A DNA stretch of 64,000 nucleotides from Erodium maritimum (taxonomy: Eukaryota; Streptophyta; Magnoliopsida; Geraniales; Geraniaceae). Below are positions 33,673-45,533 of this stretch, in pieces. Position 1 is the first letter of the stretch; every line of letters begins with the position of its first letter. The stretch is from positions 16,423,228-16,487,227 of the forward strand of contig OY997595.1 of the NCBI GenBank assembly GCA_963921825.1, given 5' to 3'. Below the pieces are notes generated by a model. The model did no database searches. It was not told the DNA's origin and worked only from the letters and a program-made list of their open reading frames with translations. Made by a program: the position numbers and the translations under genes.

Positions 33673-34330
33673 ATGGCCGATCGGAGTTGGATGAAGTTGC
33701 ATAAAAATGAGTTGGCATATATGCAGGGTGTTTGCGAATTTATAGACTTTGTTCACACAAATGGGGCATTGTTTAATGGGAAGTGTTGATGTCCTTGTAA
33801 AAAGTGTGTGAACATGTCTTTTTGAAGATTACGGATATTCACATGCATTTGTTGAAGTTTGGGATCATAGAGAATAACATAGAATGGACTCAACACGGTG
33901 AATATAATCGGTTGCTAACTTTAGCTGATCATAGGCAACAATTCCGAGAGAATCATGGCTCATCTAGTAATGCAAATATGGATGACGACGCTGCACCATT
34001 CGTCCAGTTTATTGGTGATGTGAATCCATTTCGTGACAGAGATGACATCCCTTTTGTTGGTACTGCTCCTACAATTGATCCAACAAGGATCGAGTTTGCA
34101 ACTAGAAATTACCAGAATTTGATGGTTGAACACCAAGTTCCCTTGTATGAGGGTAGCAAAGAAACAAAATTGACGGCAATTTTAAAGTTGATGTCTATAA
34201 AAGAAATGAACAACATGTCCAATGAGAGTTTTAATGAGATTTGTAAAATGAATATGAATATGTTGCTTGATGGAAATAATTACCCAGAAGGTTGGGAGCA
34301 AGCCAAAAAGATTTTGAAGAGTGTGGGAAT
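33673..34330 (+). pseudogene. CACTA transposase (TNP2-type), 5' fragment, disrupted
   Basis: The ATG at 33673 opens MADRSWMKLHKNE and continues to a segment with GVCEFIDF and CPCKKCVN, the transposase-associated zinc-binding domain found at the N-terminus of TNP2-like proteins. Downstream, 33804-34330 holds HLLKFGI..WTQHGE and, near the end, SFNEICKMNMNMLLDGNNYPEGWEQAKKIL, matching the conserved region before the catalytic domain. In-frame stops near 33788 and a frameshift break the gene, and copia element A truncates it. Not functional. Confidence 0.8.
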
Positions 34331-34710
34331 TGTTGGGTTTGCCCTAGGCCCAATCGGGTTTCAAGCCCAATTGAGTCTTGGACCCAATAATGAAAACTAT
34401 ATAAAGAGATAATTAGGGTTAAGAGAATAATAATCAGATTATTCTCTGCAGCCACCTTATATATTCTCTCCCAAACAACCAAAAGAAGAATCGTTCTTCT
34501 CCTTAGCCATCTCACTCGTTGAAAGCATCAAAGATCGTTACTCGGTGTGGATACACTAGAGGCTTCGTAGTTTCGGGGCTAAATCAATTTCGGTCTACAA
34601 ATCAAGTAAGTGATTTTATTATTTTAGCGATGATTTAGATGCAATATTTTTGCTTTGGATCGAATCCTTTAATTCCGTTGCGAACATGATTGATGTTTTT
34701 CGATCCTTCA
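34331..34710 (+). repeat. 5' LTR of copia A
   Basis: 380 bp, starts TGTTGGGTTTGCC and ends TTCA. A TATA-like word TATATAAAGAG lies near 34396-34408, a plausible promoter for the element RNA. It matches the 3' LTR at 43357-43714. Confidence 0.9.
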
Positions 34711-34711
34711 A

Positions 34712-34724
34712 TTGGTATTAGAGC
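34712..34724 (+). other. primer-binding site of copia A
   Basis: TTGGTATTAGAGC, complementary with one change to the usual plant copia primer site TTGGTATCAGAGC (initiator tRNA-Met). Confidence 0.85.
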
Positions 34725-35095
34725 CTGATTTTTTTGTATTTAAATCATATATGAAATTGAATTTGTTGTTGATATATTTCTTGTATTCGTATATGATGAT
34801 CAAGTAATATCATTGTTTGATTGTTTTTTACTTGCTTGTCATTGGACAAAACCTAGCCGTAAATCCTAGGTAATTGTATTAATACGTGATTGCACTGAAC
34901 TTATCAATATAAACTGTGAATTGCATGTTGATTGATCATTTCCTACACATATCGTGCATAACCTTGTGTGGCTTTATATATGTGTTTGAATCTCAAAATA
35001 ATGATATTGATGTGTGGAATTTATGGGTGTATTAAAAGCATGATTAGCTTTATTCTGTGTATATCTTATTGTTGATTGATGTGTATTAGTACACA

Positions 35096-37356
35096 GGGGC
35101 ACTTTCACATGTTACCCATGCTTAAGTTGTTACTTGTTACCCAAATCTAGACCATTGGATTTTGAAATCTTATAGTTATAGATTTTTAGTCTCAATTATC
35201 CATAAATTAAATAGAAATATCAATAAAAGGGTAGTTTTGTAATTTTGTCTCCCTTGGAAAAATTACTGTAGAATTATTTTTTTACGGTCCCGGTCTGGTA
35301 TTTTTAATATTTATTTTTTAAATAATTTTTTTATTTCAAATTTTGATCGTTAATCAAATTTCGTACACATTGCAGATTGTTATGTATAATATTACATAAA
35401 TTTGTAGCGGATGTTATAGAAATTGTATATCGAAATTACAAATATTTTATATCGGAACTTTCAGATTTTAAATCAGTAGAAACATATCAAAAGTTACGAA
35501 AATGAATACAGCTTGTTACATAATACAATAACAAAAGTTACACTTTCCAAAATTGTTAGTATATAGATAAATCATACAAAAAGTTATAGAAATGAATACA
35601 GTTTGTTACATAATACAATAGTAAAAACCGCAAAACTTAAAACATCCCAAAATGTTACTAAATTGGTTACAGAAAATTACACAACCTATTACAAAAAAAA
35701 AATATCTAGATAGTACACGAAATTACAGTGTTACAACTACTCATCCACCCTGTTACATAAAATTACACAAATAGTTACGATTGCCCATCTAACTTGTTAT
35801 AGAAAATTACACAACTATTTACAAAAAATGACACAAAGTGTTACAGAAAACTACACTTACAAAAAAACTACCCTAACCCAAGACCTATTCTAAAAATAAG
35901 AGAACATCAATCATTCTTATATGTATAACAAGACTTGTTACAAAATTATACATCAAAATTTACATAAATCTACACAAACAATTACATAAAAACTAGTATT
36001 TCACTTTTATAATAGTGCATTACAAAATACATAATACATAATAATAAATAAAAAAACATGTTACATAATACTATACTAATTACAAATGCACACAGGTTTT
36101 ACAAAATACCAAAACCAGCAAAAGTTAATTAAACAAATCTGGATTCAAAAAGTTACACCAAACTATTTTGCACAAGTTACATAACAATACTAAAAAATAC
36201 ATAATAATAAAAGACAAGTTACAAATTATTACACCAAGGTACACACATTTTACACTATCAAAACCAACAAAAAAACTACGTAAACAGATTTGGTTCTAAA
36301 CAATTATCCCAAACTTTCATGTACAAGAAGGCTGGCTTTTCAAAAAAAATACTCCCAACTATCCATGAGACTAAACAAATCTGGATTAAAAAGTTAGCCC
36401 AAACTTTTTTGCACAACAAGTTAGGTAATAATACACAAAAAATATATATATATATAATAATAAAAGACAGGTTACACATTACTACACCAAGGTACATAGA
36501 TTTTACAGAACACTAAAACCAACAAAAAACTACCTAAACAAATCTGGTTTCAAAAAGTTTCCTCAAACTTTTATGTACAACAAGGCTTGTTTTTCAAAAA
36601 ATACCCCCAAATTTCTATGAGATCAGATCTACTGATCAAACAACTTGGATTTAAAAATAAATAAAATTCAATGGAAAAAATAAAGACAAAAACAAGAACA
36701 AATCCTACTGACATATAAGTTGCAGCAAACACACGGACCGGGCTTCACGTGGTGCTTCCGACGACGCGATTCCAGAACAGGTGGGTCTAACATGGAAGAC
36801 GGCGAGGCTGAGAGAGAAAAGGACTGTGGACGCATGTTGGCGGCGCTTCACGACGGCGGAGGAGGTTGCAGCGAAGGGGACGGCCAGATATGAGACCAGA
36901 CTCGTGAATCACGCCGGAGAAGAAAGGCTTGGACGGAGGCGAGCATACCTGGTCGTGGCTGGAGCAGCGAGTTTTGGTGTGTGGGCGCGGCGAAGCTGAA
37001 GGCCAGGTGCATGGAAGGGGAGATGAGCGGCGCCGGCTCTGGACTTTTCCCGGTGAGGTTCAGTCGGGAAAGGTAAGCTTGGGGAAGGAGGGAGGCGTGA
37101 GCAAATGAGGAGAACGTGAGGTTGTGGTGTGAATAATGAGGTGGGGTTATTTTGTTGTCATTAGGGTTTGTTAAACTGATGGGTAAAATTACTTGAGTGC
37201 CCTCAGATTTATAAAATTACAGAAACATAAACAAAATTCATGTTATTTACGTGACCTTACCATTATCATTAACAACCTTTGGATAAAATACATCTAACGA
37301 CTCACAATAAGATAACAAGTAACAATATAAGAATAGGTAACACATGAAAGTGATTC
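35096..37356. mobile_element. Mutator-like element 2 in the copia A leader
   Basis: The sequence TTAGTACACA at 35086-35095 is repeated at 37357-37366, giving a 9-10-bp TSD. Inner ends start GGGGCACTTTCACATGTTAC and, on the other side, its imperfect complement. The terminal inverted repeats run at least 47 bp. No transposase is present. Most of the interior is AT-rich repeat sequence. About 36730-37090 is a GC-rich, coding-like island that could be captured host DNA (Pack-MULE). Confidence 0.82.
36121..36600. repeat. about 244-bp tandem duplication in Mutator-like element 2
   Basis: Two diverged copies start with AAATCTGGATT followed by AAAAAGTTA near 36136 and 36380 and share order of words such as CACCAAGGTACA and AAAACCAACAAAAAACTAC. 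Shorter TTACA-rich repeats extend left to about 35480. Confidence 0.7.
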
Positions 37357-37601
37357 TTAGTACACATGTTTTATGTATGATATATATACACATAAGTCTT
37401 AAATGCCTAATGGATTTAAGATCAACCTTCTGCATCTATTACTCATGACATACATATATTGATACATAAAGTTTTGAGAAATTATCGATTGTATTAAAAT
37501 TGTTTTAATACGAATAAATCTTTGATACTGAGTTTTAATTGACAAAATATGAGATATTTTGTTAAAGTCTTTTTCATCCAAGTAGATAAGTAATTGTTAT
37601 T

Positions 37602-38095
37602 CGTTTACAAGGAACGACCTGACTACCAGGGGACTTGTAGTTCAGAATAATTTTTTATTTTGTTTTTGTTTACAAGGTACGACCTGACTACCAGGGGACT
37701 TGTAGTTCAAAGATAAATATATATATTTCTCTTATTTGCATACGATGCAGGTACATATAAATTTATTTAATGTTTGTACTTATAGTCTGGACTACCCAGA
37801 GGGTATAACTTTAATTAATTTTCAAGAGGAAGTAATTTTGTCTATTGTATGTGATGTGTGAGTGAAGAGAAATTATTTGATGTTACACTTATAGTCTGGA
37901 CTACCCAGAGGGTGTAATATTAACTAGTTTTATGTCACTAGGATGGATAAACTCAAATATACTAATAGGACCGACCTGACAACCAGGTGACTATGTAGTT
38001 TATAGCCTGTTGTGGTTTTATGTGATAAAATCAAGAAAAACTTTAATTATGTGTGAGAAACGACTTGACAACCAAGGGGCTCATTCATGTTTTAA
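37602..38095 (+). repeat. repeated motifs in the copia A leader
   Basis: The sequence CGACCTGACTACCAGGGGAC occurs at about 37615 and 37681, with diverged forms at 37973 and 38063. A second motif, TATAGTCTGGACTACCCAGA, occurs at about 37782 and 37888. All lie in the last 600 bases before gag. The repeats may form RNA structures in the leader. Confidence 0.8.
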
Positions 38096-38181
38096 AGTTT
38101 GTATTATCATTTTGATGAATCGTATGTCTTAATGATGTATGTTTGTGCTATTGTTGTTTTCCTTTACAGTAATTTTCTGAA

Positions 38182-41100
38182 ATGGCTACTATCTCACTGC
38201 GTGGCATACTTGATGCTAACAAATTGTCTGGTAACAATTTTGATGACTGGTACCGGAACTTGAGAATTGTTCTCATGCATGAAAAACTTATCGATGTGAT
38301 CGATAACCCCATGATGGAAGCTCCCGCTGAGGGAGTGACTGATGTAGTTGCATTAGATGCATATTCCAAGTACCAGGAACGAATTACTACTACTCAATGC
38401 ATCATTTTGGCTTCCATGAGTCCTGATCTTCAGAGGCAACATGAGACTATGAATCCACCACAGATCATAGAGCATCTTAAGAAGATGTATGGGTCTCAAA
38501 GTAGGACTGCAAGATATCAGATATCTAAGTCCTTGTTCAAATCTGAACTGAAACCCAAGGAACCAGTTCGCACCCATGTTCTAAAGATGATTGATCTTGT
38601 AGAATGGCTTGAGAAGCAAGGCTGCACACTTGGTAAGGAGTTATCGCAGGATTTGATCTTGCAATCTCTTGATGACACTTTTTCACCGTTCATTGTTAAT
38701 TATAACATGAGCAAGATGGATTGTGATCTTCATAAATTGCTCAATTTGTTGATCGATTTTAAGAATCAAATCACATCTGGGAAGGTGAAAGTGTCGGGAT
38801 CTGTGAACCTGATCGGTAGGTCTTCTAAGGGAAAGTGGAAAAATGCGAGGAAATCTAAGAAAAATCCACTTGGGCCAAAGAATTATGTTTTGAACAAATT
38901 CAAGAAAATGAAGTTGAGCACTGGTCAGGAGGATGCTGAATGTTTCTTCTGCAAGAAGAAAGGACATTGGAGGAGGAATTGTCAAGAGTATTTGGCTACT
39001 CTGAAGGACAAGAAACAAGGTAAGGCATTAATGAAAAATGTTTTCATGATTACTTTGACATCTATTGATGCTTCGAAATGGGTATTGGATACCGGAAGTG
39101 GTTTTTACATCTGCAATATGTTGCAGGGGCTAAAAATCAATAGGGTGTTAAAGAAAGGAGAGGTCAACATACAAGTTGGAAATAAAGCAAGTGTTGCTGC
39201 CCTAGTTGTAGGGACTATGACTCTTGCAATGCCTACTGGAAAGACTTTATTGTTGGAGAATTGTTATTGCATTCCTACGTTTCTTTCAAACATAATTTCT
39301 GTTTCATATTTGGTTGAACATGGATTTTGTTTGGATATTCGTGATAATCGTTGTTCTATATTTCATGATGATGAATTATATGTCGATGCTTACAAACAAT
39401 ATGGTCTTTATGTCTTACCTGAATTAGTTACTTGTCCTGCTATGACTATTTCTGGCCGAAAGAGGAAGAGAAATAATCAAGTAAATCAAAGTTACCTTTG
39501 GCACTATAGGCTTGGTCATATCGGTGAGAAAAGAATAAACAAGTTGCATAAGACAGGGTGTCTTGGGCTATATGATTATGAATCATACGATACTTGTGAA
39601 TCTTGTCTCATTGGAAAAATGACAAAATCTCCTTTTAATGGAACTGGAGAAAGAGCCAGTGAACTTTTGGGACTCATACATAGTGATGTATGTGGACCAA
39701 TGAAAGTTCAAGCAAAAGGTGGATATTCTTACTTTATCACCTTCACTGACGATATGTCGAGATATGGTTTCGTATATCTCATGAGACATAAGTCGGAATC
39801 TTTTGAAATGTTCAAAAGGTTTAGAAGTGAAGTTGAGAAACAAACCAGTAAGAATATCACAGATGATTTTATTGATCTGACCGTGGGGGTGAGTATCTCA
39901 CAGATGATTTTATTGATATTTATCACAAGATGGAATCCTATCACAATGGACTCCTCTTGGGACACCGCAACACAACGGTGTTTCTGAGAGGCGAAATCAT
40001 ACCTTATTAGATATGGTACGATCGATGATGGGGTTCACAGATCTTCTGATCTTCCTATGGGGATATGCTTTAGAAGTTGCTGCATATTTGTTAAATAAGG
40101 TTCCCACTAAGGCAGTTGCTGAAACACCATATGAGATATGGAAAGGACGGAAAGCCAGCCTTAAACATTTAAGGGTTTAGGGTTGTCCAGCCTATGTTAA
40201 GCGACTGCAATCAGACAAGCTTGAGGCCAAGTCTACCAAATGCAGATTTGTTGGTTATCCCAAGGAGACTATGGGATACTATTTCTACCATCCTTCTGAA
40301 CACAAAGTGTTTGTGGCTAGGAACGCGACCTTTTTAGAAATGGAGTTCCTTGATGCTGGAAAAACTGTAGTAGAAATAGATCTTGATGAAATACAAGATA
40401 CCAATGAGTCAGCACCAACTCAAGAGCATGAGATGCATATTGAGCAACCTTTTCTTGATGTCTTATAGTTGCCACCGAGGGTTCCAACCTCAAACGTTGA
40501 GGTAAATGAACCAGTTCAGGAACAAGGACAACAACAGAATCAAGAAGTACAAGAGCCTCCTAGAAGATCAATTAGAGAACGTCGTGCACCAAATAGGATG
40601 AATCTATTAGTGTGTAATAATGAGGATAATCATATTGATGATGACCTTATTATTGAAGACGATCCTAAATGTTATCAAGAGGCGATGGCTAGTCCAGACC
40701 ATGAGAAATGGCTTGCTGCCATGGAATCCGAAATGGAGTCAATGAAAATCAATAAAGTGTGGACTTTAGTTGATGACTCTAATGACTTAAAACCTATTGG
40801 GTGTAAATGGGTTTTTAAGAGAAAGATTGGAGCGGATGGTAAGGTTGAGACCTTTAAAGCCCGTCTGGTTGCTAAGGGTTATAATCAAAAGGAAGGTATT
40901 GATTATGAAGAAACGTTCTCTCCTGTTGCAATGCTCAAATCTGTTCGGATTTTGCTAGCTATAGTTGCATACTATGATTATGAGATTTGGCAAATGGATG
41001 TGAAAACGGCTTTCATTAATGGTGAGATTAAGGAGGATGTCTATATGACTCAACCTGAAGGTTTCACATTGTCATCTGCTCCTAGTAAAGTATGTAGGCT

Positions 41101-42238
41101 ACAACGATCCATTTATGGATTAAAGCAAGCTTCTCGTAGTTGGAACATTCGTTTTCACACGACAATCGAAAAGTTCGATTTTGTGCGTTGTGAAAAGGAA
41201 CCATGTGTGTACAAAAAGGTTAGTGGGAGCATAGTTATTTTCCTATTGTTGTATGTAGATGACATATTGCTAATAGGAAATGATGTGCCAGCCATGCAAG
41301 AAACAAAAGTTTGGCTATCTGAAAACTTCTCCATGAAAGATATGGGAGAAGCTACTTATATTCTTGAAATAAAGGTCTATAGAGATAGATCAAGGAAGTT
41401 GCTTGGAATCTCCCAATCTACGTACATTGATACTATCTTAAGGAAGTATCACATGGATAATTCCAAAAGGGGTTACTTACCTATTGGAACTGGAGTTTCT
41501 CTTTCTAGGGAGGATAGTCCTAAGACCCTAGAGGAAAGAGAATGCATGAGTAGAATCCCATATGCTAACGCAGTGGGAGCTATCATGTATACCATGACAT
41601 GTACAAGACCGGATGTTGCCTATGCGCTAGGAGTAGCAAGTAGGTACCAAGGAAATCCGGGTGAGGCACATTGGAAAGTTGTCAAAACTATTCTTAAGTA
41701 CTTGAGAAGAACTAAAGACCAATTCCTCATATATGGAGATAATGAGCTTAAATTGTTAGGCCATACCGATGCAAGTTTTGCATCAGATAAGGATGATAGA
41801 AAATCTACTTCTGGTTATGTCTTTACCTTGAATGGTGGAGCAGTGAGTTGGAAGAGTTCCAAACAAGCTACAGTAGCTGATTCAGTAACCGAAGCAGAAT
41901 ACATAGCTGCATGTGAGGCTGCTAAGGAAGTTGTATGGATAAGGAAGTTCTTAACTGAGCTTGGTGTGATTCCTTTAGCAAAGGAAAGTGTTCCTTTATT
42001 TTATGACAATACGGGAGCTATTGCACAAGCCAAAGAGCCGAGAGCACATAAGAAATCCAAACACGTTCTTCGGAAGTTTCATCTAATTAGAGAAATAGTT
42101 GAACGTGGAGACGTTCAAATTCTGAAGGTGGAAGGAAAAGAGAACGTTGCAGATCCTTTCACTAAAGCACTTGGTTCAAAGGAGTTTGACAAGCATAACT
42201 GGAATATAGGATTGAGGTTCATGAATGGTTGGCTTTAG
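38182..42238 (+). pseudogene. copia A gag-pol, broken by stops and a rearrangement
   Basis: 38182-39987 encodes the gag N-terminal domain, a CCHC zinc knuckle (about residues 254-267), a protease with DTG (Asp303), the HHCC zinc finger preceding integrase (about 440-480) and the start of the integrase core. At about 39860-39920 a 20-bp segment is duplicated and the frame is lost. 39990-40468 continues integrase C-terminal sequence with a stop at about 40177-40179. A TAG at 40466 precedes a long open stretch to 42238 holding reverse transcriptase (YVDD near 41252-41263) and RNase H. The intact family product is one polyprotein made in the cytoplasm. This copy cannot make it. Confidence 0.9.
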
Positions 42239-43356
42239 ATTAAATGTTAATCTTTACGCAACATTATTATTAGCACATTTTTGAACTATGGATTGTGATT
42301 AATTGAGATTAATACAATGTTTTATAGTTATCATATATGAATATTTATTGATGTTGTGATATGATAAGTCCTTGATTAAACTGTTATACTTGTCATTATA
42401 ATGGAGATTATGATAATGAGAGTCAAGTATTACAGAGTTTTATCTAAAAGTGTTCTTGGTCATAGGATCATCCTACTAGGACCACGATGATCCGGATAGA
42501 CCAATATATGTATAACTGTACTCATTGGATGAGTATTAATGGACCTCATTCATTAAGTTATAATATAGATGATGCATATAGTGGATATGATCATTGAACT
42601 GACCAAACGTGATATTTCCAAATGGTTGATTTTACCTATACTGTCAATGTGGAAATTTTCTTAAGGAGAAAATGTTTATTGTTTTATCCTTTGACCTGAG
42701 ATCACCATAGTGGTTAATAGAATGCTTGTTATACTTTGATACCGAACACCTAGTGTGTACAAAATGCTAGTTGAAAGGTCATTGAGTATAATTGAGTACC
42801 TATATAATCAATGGCGAGTCAAGAGGGGATCCATCAACTCAAGGTAATGAGTTTGAATCTATGTTGTTATGAATCTTATGGTTGAATAAGATCCTTGGCC
42901 AAGGCAGAAGAATGATTTAAGACAGGAGTTTCTTAAAGTCATTCAACAACCAATAATGATCAACATGAAACATAGTGGTTATCTATTAGGGTTTGACAGT
43001 CAAACCATACCCTAGGATAATCCGGAGTTAGAATGATGGAAGGAAAACAAATTCATCGTCCTTAAACCAGGTTCGTCTTTATTGGATATTGATATTCACG
43101 TTATCCGGCCGTCGAGGAGTGTTGTTAGACGCCAACCTCGATTAGTAGTTAATGAGTTTAATTACTACCGGTTTAGCGTTGAACCTATGTGGTCACACAC
43201 TTACGAGTGACGTTTGATGTTTAAGATCATTTAAATTTATTATGAGATAATTTATTGAAATGATCTAGATGACATATTTGTTATACCTTCTGCTAACACA
43301 GAAGTGTAATAAATATTGGAGTTCTTGACAGATTGGATCTAGGTCAAGTGGGAGAT
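42239..43356 (+). other. non-coding 3' region of copia A and polypurine tract
   Basis: About 1.1 kb without coding potential lies between the RNase H stop and the 3' LTR. It ends in AAGTGGGAGA, the usual copia plus-strand primer, two bases before the LTR. A 3' non-coding region this long is longer than in many small copia elements. Confidence 0.7.
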
Positions 43357-43714
43357 TGTTGGGTTTGCCCTAGGCCCAATCGGGTTTCAAGCCCAATTGA
43401 GTCTTGGATCCAATAATGAAAACTATATAAAGAGATAATTAGGGTTAAGAGAATAATAATCAGATTCTGCAACCACCTTATATATTCTCTCCCAAACAAC
43501 CAAAAGAAGAATTGTTCTTCTCCATAGCCGTCTCAGTCGTTGAAAGCATCAAAGATCGTTACTCGGTGTGGATACACTAGAGGCTTCGTAGTTTCGGGGC
43601 TAAATCAATTTCAGTCTACAAATCAAGTAAGTGATTTTATTATTTTAACGATGATTTAGATGCAATATTTTGGCTTTGGATCGAATCCTTTAATTCCGCT
43701 GCGAACATGATTGA
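43357..43714 (+). repeat. 3' LTR of copia A, end missing
   Basis: Begins TGTTGGGTTTGCC directly after the purine tract. Homology to the 5' LTR stops at GATTGATG, so about 20 terminal bases are lost at a junction with copia element B. Confidence 0.88.
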
Positions 43715-44297
43715 TGCGGAACAGGAGGACATGCCAGCACAAGCTATAATTTCGGTGGCGTATTTCTGTTGAGAGAGAAACAAGCCGCCGGAGCTTCGAG
43801 AGACAGCGATGCCAAAGAAGTATGAAAGGGGACCTAGGTCTTTCATAGCAAACTCAGAGATGAGGCAAGACATAATATATTCCCGAAGAGGTTTGCTCGA
43901 GGAGGCAAGAATGACGTCGTCAACATATAGCAATATGTAGGCGGTGTCAGTGCCGTGTCGATAAATGAATGAGTGATCAGACCTGCTGTGAGAAAAACCA
44001 ATCGAGGAAACAAAGTCTGTAAACCGCTGATACCAGGATCGAGGTGCCTTCTTGAGACCATAGAGAGACCGGTTCAGCAGGCACACATAGTCTAGATGAG
44101 TAGAGCTACGAAAACCCAGCGGTTGATGCATGTAGACGGTCTCATTCAAATGTGCATGCAAGAAAGCGTTCTTGACGTCGAGCTGATGAATGAACCATGA
44201 TCCAGAGACAGCGATGCTGAGTACAGTTGAATGGTCTATGGTTTGACCACGGGGCTGAATGTCTCATCGCAATCCACTCCAACCTGCTGAGACCTGC
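43715..44297 (-). pseudogene. copia B reverse transcriptase, C-terminal part
   Basis: Minus-strand frame with the conserved reverse transcriptase blocks ETFSPVVKP (near 44250), SLYGLKKAPRSWYQR and YVDD (43914-43928), then KDLGPLSYFFGI and LSQQKYA. It ends abruptly at 43715; RNase H and the 3' LTR are gone. Upstream it is interrupted by solo LTR 4 and resumes at 48960. It belongs to a copia lineage clearly different from element A. Confidence 0.85.
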
Positions 44298-45183
44298 TGT
44301 AAGAACTGCCCCCGGTCGATCCCGGTCGAACCGGTGATTTATAGCGAAAGTTGACTTTCGGCCGGAAAAGACAACCGATGACTCCGGGAGTCACTCGGGA
44401 CCATTTCCGGGACCCAAAAAGCTTATCCGTCATTACGGTTAGTTTAGTTGGGTCGTTTCCTTTCAATTGACGGTCTTTGCAAAAAAGTCAAACTCGGGTC
44501 AAACTATGACTAATAATCGACTAAACCTAATTAAATTAAAGATGCTGGAAATTATTAAGGACAAAGTGGCCCCACTAAGACACTTGTCCATGGTGTCTTG
44601 GAGGAGAAGAAATGGGTCTCCAATGACCAATTTGCCCACACTTGAGCCAAAGAGAAGGAAGAGGCTTAAAGGGGTATTTTAGACCTTTCAAGGTTAGGTT
44701 TTAAGGCAATTTGGGTCACATTTCAGCCACTATTCTTGCCTTGGCCGAATTTAAGAGAGAGAGAGTGAAGCTTGAAGCTGGAAGAAGAAGAAATGAGAGA
44801 AAGGAAGTACCTTGCCTTGTTTTACTTCTCAAATCCTCTCAAAAACACTAGTTTCTTCTTCTAATCTCCATTTCCAAGGTAAATCCTCAATCCTTTTTCG
44901 TTTTCATGCAATTTAGATTATGGGTTTGGGAGAAAAGGGATGAACTTGGTTGGATTGCAATGGGTTTTGAGTTTGAAGCTTAGATGTTTGATTTTTGGAG
45001 TTAAGGAGGTGTTTTTGATAGGAATCAATTGGATTTTTGGTGTTTTGATGAAGACCCATGATGGGTAGTGAGGTATTGACGTTTATGAAGCTGATTTGGA
45101 GGTTTGGGAAGGTCAAAAATGGAGGTTTTGAGGTTTATTTTCGAGAAATCAGAGCTGGAGGAAGAAGATGGACGGAGCTGTCC

Positions 45184-45360
45184 AGACACGTCACGGATCC
45201 GTGACGGGGACCGTGACGGAGGACGTCGCGGCTCCGTGATGGAGACCGTTACGGCGCCAGTCACGACTTCGTGAGGAGAACCGTGACGGTGCAGACCACG
45301 GGTCCGTGACCCGACCCGTTACGGAGTCCGTCAAGGCTCCAAGACTCGAACCGTGATGGG
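45184..45360 (+). repeat. CGTGACGG-rich minisatellite in solo LTR 4
   Basis: Alternating GTCACGG and CCGTGACGG words, partly palindromic, about 20-25 bp apart. Similar arrays lie in solo LTR 3 (23447-23545) and LTR fragment 6 (59745-59818). Confidence 0.7.
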
Positions 45361-45533
45361 TCAGAATTGGGCCTTTTGGGCCCATTTTAGTGGATTTCGA
45401 GTAATTGGGACAGTTACCTATAACCGAGCCCTTATGGGGTTAATTGGGAATGTTTTCCTCTTTAAACCAATCGTGAATTACTCTTAATTCTCACACCAAT
45501 TTGTGATCCTAGACTTTGGACCCGAGCTCGGCG

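Larger units (their letters stand above)
31521..34330 (+). mobile_element. CACTA (En/Spm) element, 5' part, truncated
   Basis: Starts with the terminal signature CACTACACCAGA at 31521. About 300 bp follow with many copies of TAGGTGACG and its complement in both orientations, the subterminal repeats bound by CACTA transposase. The transposase gene begins at 33673. A palindromic MITE cluster interrupts the 5' region and copia element A cuts the transposase gene at 34330. The 3' half is not found on the far side of the copia element, so it was lost or moved. Confidence 0.85.
34331..43714 (+). mobile_element. Ty1/copia LTR retrotransposon A
   Basis: A 5' LTR (34331-34710) is followed one base later by a tRNA-Met-type primer-binding site. 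A long leader, a gag-pol region in typical copia order (gag, protease, integrase, reverse transcriptase, RNase H), a purine tract (about 43345-43355) and a 3' LTR from 43357 complete it. The 3' LTR lacks the last 20 or so bases and joins a different element, so no TSD can be read. The two LTRs differ at scattered sites and by a small deletion in the 3' copy. The element inserted into the CACTA transposase gene. Confidence 0.93.
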
